A DNA stretch of 64,000 nucleotides, taken from Alteromonas oceanisediminis (lineage in GTDB: Bacteria; Pseudomonadota; Gammaproteobacteria; Enterobacterales; Alteromonadaceae). The stretch lies in assembly GCF_018474025.1 (NCBI RefSeq), contig NZ_JAHCTA010000006.1, forward strand, positions 1 to 64,000. The letters are read 5' to 3'. Of the stretch, positions 1-9,621 are shown in pieces. Numbering within the stretch: position 1 is the first letter of the stretch; each line of letters opens with the position of its first letter. A model generated the notes under the pieces. The model was not told the origin of the DNA. It ran no database searches and was given only the letters and a program-made list of their open reading frames with translations. The position numbers and the translations under genes were made by a program.

Positions 1-231
1 GGATAGAGTCAATGATTGTGGGTCAGGAAGTGCGGATAAAATCGGGTCAGACAGGATAATAAGTCGGGCCGCTACAGTTATGATCGTTTCTTTGATGATT
101 TAAGCGTTACGTCAATCGAAGACAGTACAACTGCACGTTGCGATCCGAGTGTTCTTAGAGAAGTCATCGCGATTCAAGAACATGCGATATCGCGCTTTGA
201 GCGGGTCAAGGACAAGCTAGATGACGCACGA

Positions 232-663
232 ATGCTCTATTTTGAAGCATTATTGGATCTGGCGTTTTATGAAGCAGAAATGACACGTTTCGGTGTATTA
301 AATGATCAAGCCTTAGGGCGAATCAGTGACAGTTTAAACAGTTTTGAAGATAATTTAAGTTTCTGGTTAGCTGAAGAGCGCAGTGAGTACCAAGATCCTG
401 AAAGGCTACCGCGTTTTATTTTCCGCGTAATATGCATGGTTGACAGCTTAATTTTCATACGAGTCTGCTTACTTGAAAAAAACATCTTCACAAAAGAAGC
501 AGCGAAAAAGGAGATGTTGTTTCATACAAGACAACTCTTAGCCGAAAAAGGTATGGCTACTGATGACGCTATCAGTGGAGTTCTTGCGGGGGAACAGTGT
601 GCCAGTCTGTGGAAAAAATATATTGAGTTTCAGACAGAACGTCCAAAATTATTCGAACGCTAG
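232..663 (+). CDS. hypothetical protein, probably 5'-truncated or frameshifted
   Basis: I do not recognise this protein. From the first ATG it is 143 residues, mostly helical by composition, with no signal peptide, membrane segment or known motif. The same frame stays open upstream to the stop codon at 37-39, and that part also reads like real protein (for example RYSYDRFFDDLSV). Yet it contains no ATG, GTG or TTG before 232, only an ATT. Another frame (codons starting at position 3) is open from the window edge to a TAA at 57-59. The gene may therefore have lost its true start through a frame break near position 40-60, or its start may be very unusual. It runs toward the leftward copper operon and ends 227 bases from it. 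Confidence 0.5.
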   Translation: MLYFEALLDLAFYEAEMTRFGVLNDQALGRISDSLNSFEDNLSFWLAEERSEYQDPERLPRFIFRVICMVDSLIFIRVCLLEKNIFTKEAAKKEMLFHTRQLLAEKGMATDDAISGVLAGEQCASLWKKYIEFQTERPKLFER

Positions 664-890
664 CGGTAGTCTGGGTTTGTTGGAACCAAAAGCATAACGG
701 ATCTCCTCGTCTGTAATATTGTTGTTGCATTGACAGTCATTACCCTCAAAGTATATCGACAGTACTACTAATACGCAAGCATATGTCGCGTTGTACCCGT
801 TAACGTAACGAACAAGTTCCCAGTAATGACAATATCACAGCTCTGCACTGAAAGTTTTTTTGTGCATGCCACTGGCAATGCTAAATGGCG

Positions 891-1586
891 TTAGCCAACC
901 ACTACGTAAATAGCCCCTAAAATGGCAAAAAATATCGGCTGATGTAACACATATACCGCTAAACTATGGCGTCCTAGAAATGTAATTTTAGTTGATAATT
1001 TAAGCGAAGCACAGGGGTCTAATCCCTTTTCAAAAAGATGACCTAAGCCAATACCCAACAAAACAACACCTGTCCATGGGAAAAGTGCCACGTAATCGTT
1101 GGGCGATGGCGGTAGCCCAAGCTCCCAAAAGTTAAAAGGCCATTTGCTCGTAACCACCCCCGTTAAAAATAACACAACAGTCAATACGCCAACGATGGCC
1201 GCAATTGCCGGATAGCGAACAAGCGGCAAGCATAAAATACTGGCAACTGCGATAAAGTGTAAAACGCCAAAATATATCCAATTGTTATGGAAAAAGGTGT
1301 AGGTGAAAAGCGATATGATTAACGCCCATATCACTATCCACACAATACGTTTAGCAAAGGATTTGAAATCAACCCGTTGGCGATGCGCAAATACCAACGA
1401 TGCTCCCACGCTCAGGAAAAAAAACGTTAAGATGACATAGCGAAATTCTTTCCATCCTTTACCATTTGGCACATTCCAATCAACCCAGCCAAAAAAGCGC
1501 AGGTCGTACGCAAAATGAAAAATCACCATCAGTACAATTGCAACGGTACGTATGATGTCTATCGTTACGTTACGAGTACCGGCCAT
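891..1586 (-). CDS. DUF1624 (HGSNAT-like) integral membrane protein
   Basis: A 231-residue membrane protein with about seven hydrophobic segments. The N-terminal pattern 'DIIRTVAIVLMVIFHFAYD' and the C-terminal 'LGRHSLAVYVLHQPIFF' are typical of DUF1624 proteins, which are related to heparan-alpha-glucosaminide N-acetyltransferase and to acyltransferase-3 membrane enzymes. The family is thought to transfer acyl groups across or at the membrane, but the substrate here cannot be read from the sequence. It starts 11 bases after the stop of the preceding NTF2-like gene, so it is the last gene of the leftward copper operon. A copper role is suggested only by this position. Confidence 0.75.
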   Translation of the reverse strand: MAGTRNVTIDIIRTVAIVLMVIFHFAYDLRFFGWVDWNVPNGKGWKEFRYVILTFFFLSVGASLVFAHRQRVDFKSFAKRIVWIVIWALIISLFTYTFFHNNWIYFGVLHFIAVASILCLPLVRYPAIAAIVGVLTVVLFLTGVVTSKWPFNFWELGLPPSPNDYVALFPWTGVVLLGIGLGHLFEKGLDPCASLKLSTKITFLGRHSLAVYVLHQPIFFAILGAIYVVVG

Positions 1587-1597
1587 TCTTTATTCGC

Positions 1598-2083
1598 CTA
1601 ATGATGGTCATGCGGTCTTTTATCGCGCGTAGAAGAATGTGAATGGATGACTTTCCAACCCGAATTCGTGCGCTTGAACAAGTATGTCTGATACCCGTTT
1701 TTATCAAAGGTTTCGCTTGATCTTCGAACTTCACCAGACACATTGATAGTTGTGATCGCCCATGCCATGTCATCATCTATCGAAATATCCATATCCAAAA
1801 TATCGATGGTAAGGCGCGAGAGTACTTCTTTTTCCGGCTCTACGTGATTTTCGACAAGATCCTTTAATCCCTTATTCTGCCCTCCTGACTCAATGTATCG
1901 AGCACCTGTATGATCAAGATAATGCTGATAAAAAGGGCGACCATCGCCAGACTCCCATCCCTTCTCAATTGCTATGATTATTTTTTCAATCGCCGCTTTG
2001 TCCGCGTCTACTTGCGCCGCATATACGCCCTGCACGGCACTAGTCAACAGCATTATTAATGTTGCTCGGATGAATAACGTCAT
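1598..2083 (-). CDS. secreted NTF2-like (SnoaL/DUF4440-type) protein
   Basis: I choose the ATG at 2083: it is preceded by AGGA at suitable distance and opens directly into a signal peptide (MTLFIRATLIMLLTS..VYA). A longer reading to 2143 would overlap the upstream gene and bury the signal peptide. The mature part (about 135 residues) has the NTF2-like fold pattern: an N-terminal helix with 'IEKIIIAIEKGWESGD', a 'TINVSGEVR' strand and a terminal 'GWKVIHSHSS' strand. Such proteins bind or turn over small ligands, or act as non-catalytic folds. The C-terminus is His-rich (HDHH), which would suit metal binding. It follows a second NTF2-like gene by 26 bases in the copper operon; the function is unknown. 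Confidence 0.7.
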   Translation of the reverse strand: MTLFIRATLIMLLTSAVQGVYAAQVDADKAAIEKIIIAIEKGWESGDGRPFYQHYLDHTGARYIESGGQNKGLKDLVENHVEPEKEVLSRLTIDILDMDISIDDDMAWAITTINVSGEVRRSSETFDKNGYQTYLFKRTNSGWKVIHSHSSTRDKRPHDHH

Positions 2084-2109
2084 TTTTATTTGTCCTATAA
2101 AGTAAGTAG

Positions 2110-2589
2110 TTAGTGGGACCAATGGATGTGACTTATCATCCAATTGCCATCGATACGCTTAAGTACCAGAGTTTCATTGCCTTGTTTATCAATTTGCTTA
2201 TCTTTGTATAAGCCCACAGTGTGACTTCTTGAAATTGAGACTGCCGTATCCCCATAAACATGAACATAGTGCTCAATGGTTGCGGTTTTAACCGAAGAAG
2301 AAAATCGCATATCAGCTTGCAAATGATGCTTGCGATACTCTTCAGCACTGCGTTCTATGCGTGCCCCTTCTAAGATAATGACATTGGGAGATAGCGCGCT
2401 CATAACGCTTTCCGCTTGTCCTTTGGCTAACGCTTCGTGAAATGAGAGTACAGTGCGTCCCGCTTCAGTTTGTAAACCACTAAACTTCGTTGCTTTGAGC
2501 TCGCTTCCTGTAGATGGCTCATGAGCAAATACACAAAACGAAAGCAACGATGTAGACAAAAGAGCAATTAAAAAATAGTTATTTTTCAT
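2110..2589 (-). CDS. secreted NTF2-like (SnoaL/DUF4440-type) protein
   Basis: A 159-residue protein with a clear signal peptide (MKNNYFLIALLSTSLLSFCVFA) followed by 'HEPSTGSE', so the mature protein begins with His. The domain matches the DUF4440/SnoaL-like NTF2 fold: 'VLSFHEALAKGQAESVMSALSPNVIILEGARIE', central 'EHYVHVYGDTAVSIS', and terminal 'GNWMISHIHWSH'. It is related to the next gene downstream by the same ending pattern (W..SH.H), so the two may be an ancient tandem duplication. It lies 12 bases after copD inside the copper operon, and a periplasmic copper-linked role is inferred from context only. Confidence 0.75.
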   Translation of the reverse strand: MKNNYFLIALLSTSLLSFCVFAHEPSTGSELKATKFSGLQTEAGRTVLSFHEALAKGQAESVMSALSPNVIILEGARIERSAEEYRKHHLQADMRFSSSVKTATIEHYVHVYGDTAVSISRSHTVGLYKDKQIDKQGNETLVLKRIDGNWMISHIHWSH

Positions 2590-2601
2590 GTAGATCCTTA
2601 G

Positions 2602-3516
2602 TTAAGATTGAGGGCCAAGCACCGTAGTCAACACGGCGGTGATCACAAAAATGCATAGCCCAAGGACCATTTCAATTTGGATCGAACGGCGCAAGACCAT
2701 CGCAGCGTTACCGTGAGTTAACAGCCTGGGAGTTAATTTAAATTTATGCCATGCAGCGAGCAGCAGGATTGCTGTGACAAAGGACAGCTTTATCAGCAGG
2801 CTGAGCCCGTAAGTTTGATTGAGTAAATTACTCACAGTACCAATGAGTTCCCACGCAAGGAGCGCACCAACAAGGAGCAACAAGCACACTAGCCCAATAG
2901 CAAGATGGCCAAAATGGCGCATGAGCGTATTTAACACTACAGGGGATAGATGCTTACAAGCATCAGATAAGGGCCAAAGTGCGCCTATCCAACTAAGTGC
3001 AATGACCACATGCACCGCCAAGACATAGCCATATAAACTATCCAGTTGTACAGTGTGACCGGAAAGCATAAAAGTATAGCCAACGCTCCCCCATTGAATA
3101 ATTGCAACAATGAGTGTCACATATGCATTAGGTGTTATTTTGCGAGCGAGTTGACAATAAACCATCCCACAGAATACTAAGCCGACGATAAACACACACA
3201 ACCGACTGAGCGCGACGGTTCCTAGTGCAGACTGTGCAACCATATTTTGCATGACAGTATCAAACATGCCGGTGAATCCGCTTTGAGACAGAGCCCCCAC
3301 TTGGAAAAAGAAATCCAATATCGTCGCCAATAAGCCGATTAACGCCAACAGGGTCATATAGTTCAAAATATATGATTGCCAAAGAAGTCTGGTCTGGGAC
3401 GGCCTATCCTGAATAAAAGGCATCATAAGAAAGAGCAGAAAACCACCCATTAGCCCCGACAGCCCGAGATAGACCAAAAGCTTACTGGATAGAATTAATG
3501 CTTCCCATATTGGCAT
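2602..3516 (-). CDS. copD: CopD family copper resistance membrane protein
   Basis: A 304-residue polytopic inner-membrane protein with about eight hydrophobic segments. It has the conserved CopD features 'SGHTVQLDSLYGYVLAVHVVIALSWIGALWPL' (His in a transmembrane helix and the AxWxG region) and 'LLIKLSFVTAILLLAAWHKFKLTP'. CopD is believed to take copper from periplasmic CopC and move it across or within the inner membrane. The gene follows copC by 15 bases, the usual copCD order, and sits in the same leftward transcription unit as the Cus pump. Length is normal for the family. Confidence 0.88.
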   Translation of the reverse strand: MPIWEALILSSKLLVYLGLSGLMGGFLLFLMMPFIQDRPSQTRLLWQSYILNYMTLLALIGLLATILDFFFQVGALSQSGFTGMFDTVMQNMVAQSALGTVALSRLCVFIVGLVFCGMVYCQLARKITPNAYVTLIVAIIQWGSVGYTFMLSGHTVQLDSLYGYVLAVHVVIALSWIGALWPLSDACKHLSPVVLNTLMRHFGHLAIGLVCLLLLVGALLAWELIGTVSNLLNQTYGLSLLIKLSFVTAILLLAAWHKFKLTPRLLTHGNAAMVLRRSIQIEMVLGLCIFVITAVLTTVLGPQS

Positions 3517-3531
3517 GTTGAAATATCCTCT

Positions 3532-3933
3532 TTAGTGGTTCTTGTGTTGGCTGTGGGATTTCTTGTCTTTTTGCATAGACATATTGCCGTGTACCATAAA
3601 TGTGAATGAGCCCTCCATTTTGTGCCCGTCCTCGCCCAGTAACATCCACTGTGCGGTATAGTTGCCTGGGGACAATACGGGCAATTCATAATCAAATGAG
3701 GTACTCGGTTCCATTGTTGGTATAAATCCAAACGAGACAGGTTCATTGTTTTGACTGTTCAAACTTAATTTGGCTAAACGAACGGGCTCCGTAAAAGAAA
3801 CGGATAACTGCGGTGGTGATGACATTAACATCGCGTTGTTTTTCGGTATTGATGCGTTCATCGATGTGTGCGCAGAAATACTTGTACTCATGAGCACAGT
3901 GGTAAGTAAGAGAGTTGATAGTAGTGTTTTCAT
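3532..3933 (-). CDS. copC: CopC family periplasmic copper-binding protein
   Basis: A 133-residue secreted protein. After the signal peptide the mature chain starts at 'AHTSMNASIPKNNAML', which puts a His at or near the mature N-terminus, as in Cu(II)-binding CopC. The 'SVSFTEPVRLAKLSL' and 'WMLLGEDGHKMEGSFTFMV' segments are hallmark CopC motifs; the Asp and His of 'EDGH' complete the expected Cu(II) site with the N-terminal His. The C-terminal tail (HGNMSMQKDKKSHSQHKNH) is rich in Met and His and is probably an extra copper-binding tail. It pairs with copD just downstream and would act as a periplasmic copper carrier. Confidence 0.88.
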   Translation of the reverse strand: MKTLLSTLLLTTVLMSTSISAHTSMNASIPKNNAMLMSSPPQLSVSFTEPVRLAKLSLNSQNNEPVSFGFIPTMEPSTSFDYELPVLSPGNYTAQWMLLGEDGHKMEGSFTFMVHGNMSMQKDKKSHSQHKNH

Positions 3934-3951
3934 AAGTAAACCTCGATAGTT

Positions 3952-5784
3952 TTAAGTAGTGGTAAAGGGTGAAAATGAATCGATTTGTATTGCACGTTCA
4001 TTGACGGAATAACGGGTTAATAAACTGGACACGTCTTTCATCATGGCGGGATGCCCACAAACAAAAAATAAACAACGGTCGAGAGCACGATGGGCGGATA
4101 AAAATGCATCAAGGGGCTTTTGAACATAACCTGTTTGTCCGCACCAAATAGAGGATGTGTTTGACACGATAGGCTGATAGGTGAAATTGGCGTGCTGTGA
4201 TCCAACCACTTTCAGCCAGCAATGGTTCGCCAGTTCAACGGGGTGTTTCGCGCCGTAAAATAGGGTTATTGGTGCAGTCGCGCGCATCCCAAATATGAGT
4301 TCATCAATTAACGCTTTTAAAGGTGCTATTCCTGATCCTCCGCCTATCAAAATGATATCTCGCTTTGATAGATCAACAGGTAAATTAAACCCGCCCTCAG
4401 GAGCGCCCAAGTTCACAACAGTGCCAACGTTCAAATTAGCTAGATGGAAAGAACCAATCCCCGGTCTTTGGTTTGGTGAGTGCGCAGGTTGCATCTTTAT
4501 ATTAAAAGTAATAACACCAGAACCATCATTTCGATTAGCAATTGAATAGTGCCTTACGGTCCTTGGATGGAAAAAGGTTTTTGGTTCACAACATGGCCAA
4601 TAACGCTGAAAACGTTTTGGTAAGTGCTCTGGAAAGGCCAGCGATTGACCTTCCTTTATCGTGAACTGGACGAAGCTACCGGGTTTAAAATCCAGAGCCT
4701 CTGTCCCTTGATATTGAAATCGTAGTTCTTTGATAAAGGGTGTAATGAAGGTGTTTGAAATCAATTCAAAAGATAGTGTAGAACGTTTTGAACATTCAAC
4801 TAGTTCAACAGCACGATTTAATTCGCTGCGTTGTTGACAAGCTAATCGATAACCTGACGCCAACCTTTCTGGAGACAGTCGGTAATGCTCTGCAACAGAA
4901 ATGGAAGCCGATGGATTAAGAAGGACGACACATTGGCCGCACGTCCCCCCTCCTCCACACACCGACTCAATAGCAATAGCACTGCGTTGCAAACTATCCA
5001 GAAGCGAATCATTCGCGCTAGCTGTAACGCATTGCGTATGACCTTGCGGATCTCGCACCACTAATTTGTGCTTGCTATGGGACCAACCAATCTGCATTTG
5101 TTTGTTTTTAATTCGGCTGACTAACCAAGTAATTCCAGTGATGCTCAATAGCACGGTGAGCAACGCAAGCAGCTTGATCCACCAGTGATCAAAACAGCCG
5201 GTCCTCTCATAATCCATAAAATGTAACAGCATCAATACGTTTATCCACTCCTTATTCTCATCTATTACTCCAGCTATTTCGCCCGTAGATGCGCGGATAT
5301 AAATGTGCGTTTTTTCAGTATCAGATAAACGTATATGCCAAACCGATTGCTGCTCTTTGGGTAGGTGCTCTATTGGGGGGGGAACAAGGCGTATGTCTTT
5401 AATAGGCGACGTTAAATGGAACTGACTACTGACAAGATCACGAATATCACTTTCTGTTAACTGAATATTCTGTCCAGTCACCGCATCAATGAGTTGATAA
5501 TGTCTCTCATTGGTATGTCGAGCATATTGCGTCAAGAGCTTGTAAGCCGGATTACCCATAAGACTAATCAGCTCTATCGTTAATGTACCGGGCAAACGTG
5601 AAAGCACAGACTCTACTGGCAATAAGTTTACTGGCGAAACACTACTGACGATCGGATCACTGGCGGCTCTGTTGAGCGGCTTGCTATGCTCAGCCTGCCC
5701 CAACAAAAATCCGGTAGTAAGCCAAATCAATAATTGTGAAAACACAATTAGTGCGAAGTACTTATGAATGATGCGTGCGTACAT
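3952..5784 (-). CDS. PepSY membrane protein fused to NqrF-like 2Fe-2S/FAD reductase
   Basis: A 610-residue fusion. Residues 1-30 contain a first membrane helix; 55-175 are a PepSY-type extracytoplasmic region; a second helix lies at about 201-223. The rest would be cytoplasmic: a plant-type ferredoxin domain with C276, C282, C285 and C316 (pattern CX5CX2C plus a later Cys), then a flavoprotein reductase with the FAD motif RHYSIAN (411-417), the nucleotide motif GGGSGIAPL (481-489) and a terminal CGHP motif. This C-terminal half resembles NqrF, which moves electrons from NADH through FAD to a 2Fe-2S cluster. The likely role, inferred, is electron delivery across the inner membrane, perhaps reducing Cu(II) or a haem or flavin partner. 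It follows another PepSY gene by one base and precedes copC. Confidence 0.82.
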   Translation of the reverse strand: MYARIIHKYFALIVFSQLLIWLTTGFLLGQAEHSKPLNRAASDPIVSSVSPVNLLPVESVLSRLPGTLTIELISLMGNPAYKLLTQYARHTNERHYQLIDAVTGQNIQLTESDIRDLVSSQFHLTSPIKDIRLVPPPIEHLPKEQQSVWHIRLSDTEKTHIYIRASTGEIAGVIDENKEWINVLMLLHFMDYERTGCFDHWWIKLLALLTVLLSITGITWLVSRIKNKQMQIGWSHSKHKLVVRDPQGHTQCVTASANDSLLDSLQRSAIAIESVCGGGGTCGQCVVLLNPSASISVAEHYRLSPERLASGYRLACQQRSELNRAVELVECSKRSTLSFELISNTFITPFIKELRFQYQGTEALDFKPGSFVQFTIKEGQSLAFPEHLPKRFQRYWPCCEPKTFFHPRTVRHYSIANRNDGSGVITFNIKMQPAHSPNQRPGIGSFHLANLNVGTVVNLGAPEGGFNLPVDLSKRDIILIGGGSGIAPLKALIDELIFGMRATAPITLFYGAKHPVELANHCWLKVVGSQHANFTYQPIVSNTSSIWCGQTGYVQKPLDAFLSAHRALDRCLFFVCGHPAMMKDVSSLLTRYSVNERAIQIDSFSPFTTT

Positions 5785-5785
5785 A

Positions 5786-6484
5786 CTAATCGATGACCTT
5801 TCGCGATGCTGACCAAGAGCGCGGAAGCAATATCAAACCAGCGAGACAGGCAAACAACCCTGCGGCAGTCATGCTCACCAATAGTGCGTTACTGATATCC
5901 TCACCATCTTGGTAATCCATTATGTGGATGCGCCAAAGCCAATCAAACACGTACCAAGGCGCATGCCGAATGTATTCCACTGTACCCAAGTCTTGGCTGA
6001 TATAGAGTATGGGTGCAAATAAACCTTTAAATTCGACTCGCCATAATGGACGCCCTCGCGCCCCGACTGCGGTATCTTCATCGGTTTTATGCAGCAATGT
6101 GACAGTCTCAACGTCATACGGTTGGTTTACTCGCGATATTGCGATGGCGGCAGCCTGTTTATCTGACAGCGGCTTCACAATGTCTCCGGATAAACCACTG
6201 ACCAAAATAGATTTACCTCCTTGCATTAATTGATAAACAGGCTCTCCTCTTAAGGTCGTTAATACGATTGATGTCGCGCCTGGAACCCGGCTAAGTGCAT
6301 CCTCAAAGCCAATATCTAACCTTGGTGATGACGAAAGTTTAGATGGCGCTTTAAGGAAGTGATCGCCATGAATATAGTGAATATCAAACCACACCATATA
6401 GAGTCCACTCAACGCCCACAACAGCATCTGCCCGCCGACTACCAACATCAGATAACCATGTAATCGACGAGCAATACGGCTCAT
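5786..6484 (-). CDS. PepSY domain membrane protein
   Basis: Two membrane segments flank a periplasmic PepSY region: 'LMLVVGGQMLLWALSGLYMVW' near the N-terminus (19 of its residues form the core) and 'LLVSMTAAGLFACLAGLILL' near the C-terminus. The middle has PepSY-like 'FEDALSRVPGATSIVLTTLRG'. I place the start at 6484, giving 232 residues beginning MSRIARRLHGY, a normal positively charged lead into the first helix. An earlier ATG at 6526 would only add residues read out of frame from the end of cusA. The gene begins two bases after the cusA stop and ends one base before the PepSY-reductase fusion, whose N-terminal half it resembles. The two probably form one membrane redox complex. Confidence 0.78.
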   Translation of the reverse strand: MSRIARRLHGYLMLVVGGQMLLWALSGLYMVWFDIHYIHGDHFLKAPSKLSSSPRLDIGFEDALSRVPGATSIVLTTLRGEPVYQLMQGGKSILVSGLSGDIVKPLSDKQAAAIAISRVNQPYDVETVTLLHKTDEDTAVGARGRPLWRVEFKGLFAPILYISQDLGTVEYIRHAPWYVFDWLWRIHIMDYQDGEDISNALLVSMTAAGLFACLAGLILLPRSWSASRKVID

Positions 6485-6486
6485 GA

Positions 6487-9400
6487 CTACGCGACACTCA
6501 TTGATTTGAGCTGCTGCTTTCGCCATATCAAATAGATAGCGGGCAGAATAAGTAGCGTTAATAAAATGGCACTCACCATCCCGCCAACCATTGGCGCAGC
6601 GATGCGACTCATAACTTCAGACCCCGTACCTGAACCATACAACACAGGTAATAAGCCAAAAATTATGGTTGCTGTCGTCATCATGACGGGTCGAACGCGC
6701 AAACCAGCACCATGAAGTACGGCTTCAGTTAGCATGCCAACAGTAGGTTTAATACCCTCTGATTTGCATTTGTCGATTAGCGCTTGATACTCTTGATTTA
6801 AATACACCAGCATAATGACACCAATTTCTACAGCGACACCGGCTAACGCAATAAAACCCACCCCTACGGCAACTGAAAAGTTAAACCCCTCTAAGTACAT
6901 CAGCCAGATACTGCCAACCATTGATAGCGGCAATGTACCCATAATAATGGCCACTTCTATAAAATTGCGAAAGTTGAGATATAACAGGATCACAATAATG
7001 GCTAAAGTCAAAGGAACCACGTAGGTTAATTTCTCTTTTGCCCGTAACATATACTCATATTGTCCAGACCATGTTATCGAGTAACCAGCTGGCAACACTA
7101 ACTGCTCGCTCACTATTTGCTGAGCACTAACGACATATGATCCAATATCAACACCATCAATATCGACATACACCCAACCATTAAGTCGCGCATTCTCACT
7201 CTTAATGCCAGGAGGGCCATCTTCAATATACACATCAGCCACATCAGCTAACGCAATCCGTTTACCTTGTGGTGTAACAATGGGCAGTAAAGCCAATGAT
7301 TCCGGTGACGAACGATAGGACTGTGGATAACGAATATTTACAGGATAGCGCTCTAACCCTTCGACGCTTTGCGTGACATTCATTCCACCGATAGCGCTGG
7401 ATACCACCTGTTGCACGTCGGCAATGTTCAGACCATATCGCGCTGCCTTTTCGCGCTGAATATCAACTTTGACATAGCGCCCGCCTGCGACTCGCTCTGA
7501 ATAAACCGATGCTGTTCCCTCAACATCTGACAGTATCGTTTCAATTTGCTGACCTATTTTTTGGATTTCCATGAGATCCGGACCTCCAATCTTTATCCCA
7601 ACCGGTGTTTTAATACCAGTAGCCAACATGTCAATCCGTGTTTTGATAGGCATAACCCATGCATTAGTTAGTCCTGGCAAATTGACTACAGAATCAAACT
7701 CCTTGATGAGATCTTGTGTGGTCATGCCTTCACGCCACTGATCTTGAGGTTTCAATTGAATAAACGTTTCAATCATTGTAAGGGGCGCCGGGTCTGTCGC
7801 AGTATCTGCACGACCAACCTTACCAAATACGGTATCAACTTCGGGCACGGTCTTTATGAGTTTATTGGTTTGTTGCAACAATTCACGCGCTTTACCAATC
7901 GAGATCCCGGCATACGTTGTCGGCATGTACATCAAGTCACCTTCATCAAGCGGTGGGATAAACTCGCTACCAATTTTATTGATAGGCCAAAGTCCAATTG
8001 CCAACACAATAACCGCAATAAGCATGGTGATTTTTGGGAAACGCAATACCGTTCTTAATGTTGGCATATAGAGAAACGTTAAGAAGCGATTCACGGGGTT
8101 TTTATGCTCTGCGAGTACTTTACCGCGTACAAAATACCCCATTAGTACTGGTACAAGTGTAATCGCCAGCGCAGCGGATGCTGCCATCGCGTATGTTTTA
8201 GTAAAAGCAAGCGGTGAGAACATCCGCCCTTCTTGTGCTTCCAGCGTGAAAACGGGCACAAAACTTACGGTGATAATGAGCAAGCTGAAAAACAATGCTG
8301 GCCCGACTTCAGACGCGGAATCTATGACCACTTGCCAGCGGTTTTCTTTTGTCAGGGGAGTACGTTCCATATGCTTGTGCATGTTTTCTATCATGACTAT
8401 TGCCCCATCGCTCATTGCGCCAATAGCGATGGCAATTCCTCCCAACGACATAATATTGGCATTGATGCCTTGCATGTACATCACAATGATTGCGGTAATG
8501 ATACCAACGGGGATACTGATGATTGCAACTAGAGATGAACGCACGTGAAACAGAAACGCAATACACACTAGTGCAACAACAATGAACTCTTCGACGAGCT
8601 TAGAAGCTAAGTTATCTACTGCCCTTTCAATCAATGCTGAACGGTCATAAACCGTTACAATTTCAACTCCCTCGGGTAATCCCTTTTTAAGGTCTTCGAG
8701 TTTAGCTTTAACACCGTCAATGGTTTTTTGGGCATTTTCTCCAAATCGCATGACAACAATACCGCCAACCGTTTCACCTTCACCATTGAGTTCTGCCACT
8801 CCCCTTCGCATTTGAGGACCTAACTGAACATCAGCAATATCTCTAATCAATAACGGCGTACCGTTTTCGTTGACACCCAATGGGATCGTTTCGATATCTT
8901 GCTTGCTTGAAATATAACCCGTCGCCCTGACCATATATTCGGCCTCGGCCATTTCGATAACGGATGCACCAACTTCTTGGTTACCTCGTTTAATTGCCAT
9001 TTGGATATGTGATAGCGGGATCCCATACGCTCGCAACTTTTCAGGATCAACCTTGACTTGATACTGCTTTACCATTCCGCCCAACGCGGATACTTCAGAC
9101 ACTCCCGGTACGGTTTGCAGTTCGTATTTGAGGAACCAATCCTGCAAGCTCCGAAGTTGTGATATGTCGTTTTTACCGGTGCGATCTACGAGTGCATACA
9201 AGTACACCCAGCCCACACCAGTCGCGTCAGGACCTAATTGTGGTCGAGCATTTTCAGGTAGATTTGGCGCTACCTGTGACAGGTACTCCAGCACGCGACT
9301 TCGAGCCCAGTATAAGTCTGTACTGTCATCAAATATGATGTAAACATATGAATCACCAAAAAAAGAATATCCTCTTACTGTTTTAGCACCGGGCACTGAC

Positions 9401-9621
9401 AGCATTGCAGTTGTCAACGGATACGTAACCTGATCTTCGACCACTTGAGGGGCTTGCCCCGGGTAACTGGTTTTAATGATGACCTGAACATCAGACAAGT
9501 CTGGTAACGCATCGATAGGCGTATTTTTTAGCGTGAAAAGGCCGCCACCAACGATAATTAAGGTTGTCAGCAACACGAAAAAACGGTTAGAGACTGACCA
9601 GCGAATAATAGCTTCAATCAT
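6487..9621 (-). CDS. cusA: CusA-type heavy-metal efflux RND transporter
   Basis: A 1044-residue inner-membrane proton/metal antiporter of the heavy-metal RND (HME) family, full length. The N-terminus '[18 protein letters not shown]', the '[15 protein letters not shown]' segment and the transmembrane motif '[17 protein letters not shown]', with the acidic relay residue, are typical of CusA rather than CzcA. It would take Cu(I)/Ag(I) from the periplasm or cytosol and pass it through CusB to the outer-membrane channel CusC. It overlaps cusB by 4 bases. Silver/copper specificity is inferred from family resemblance and from the copper-type neighbours; I did not align the methionine relay residue by residue. 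Confidence 0.93.
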   Translation of the reverse strand: MIEAIIRWSVSNRFFVLLTTLIIVGGGLFTLKNTPIDALPDLSDVQVIIKTSYPGQAPQVVEDQVTYPLTTAMLSVPGAKTVRGYSFFGDSYVYIIFDDSTDLYWARSRVLEYLSQVAPNLPENARPQLGPDATGVGWVYLYALVDRTGKNDISQLRSLQDWFLKYELQTVPGVSEVSALGGMVKQYQVKVDPEKLRAYGIPLSHIQMAIKRGNQEVGASVIEMAEAEYMVRATGYISSKQDIETIPLGVNENGTPLLIRDIADVQLGPQMRRGVAELNGEGETVGGIVVMRFGENAQKTIDGVKAKLEDLKKGLPEGVEIVTVYDRSALIERAVDNLASKLVEEFIVVALVCIAFLFHVRSSLVAIISIPVGIITAIIVMYMQGINANIMSLGGIAIAIGAMSDGAIVMIENMHKHMERTPLTKENRWQVVIDSASEVGPALFFSLLIITVSFVPVFTLEAQEGRMFSPLAFTKTYAMAASAALAITLVPVLMGYFVRGKVLAEHKNPVNRFLTFLYMPTLRTVLRFPKITMLIAVIVLAIGLWPINKIGSEFIPPLDEGDLMYMPTTYAGISIGKARELLQQTNKLIKTVPEVDTVFGKVGRADTATDPAPLTMIETFIQLKPQDQWREGMTTQDLIKEFDSVVNLPGLTNAWVMPIKTRIDMLATGIKTPVGIKIGGPDLMEIQKIGQQIETILSDVEGTASVYSERVAGGRYVKVDIQREKAARYGLNIADVQQVVSSAIGGMNVTQSVEGLERYPVNIRYPQSYRSSPESLALLPIVTPQGKRIALADVADVYIEDGPPGIKSENARLNGWVYVDIDGVDIGSYVVSAQQIVSEQLVLPAGYSITWSGQYEYMLRAKEKLTYVVPLTLAIIVILLYLNFRNFIEVAIIMGTLPLSMVGSIWLMYLEGFNFSVAVGVGFIALAGVAVEIGVIMLVYLNQEYQALIDKCKSEGIKPTVGMLTEAVLHGAGLRVRPVMMTTATIIFGLLPVLYGSGTGSEVMSRIAAPMVGGMVSAILLTLLILPAIYLIWRKQQLKSMSVA

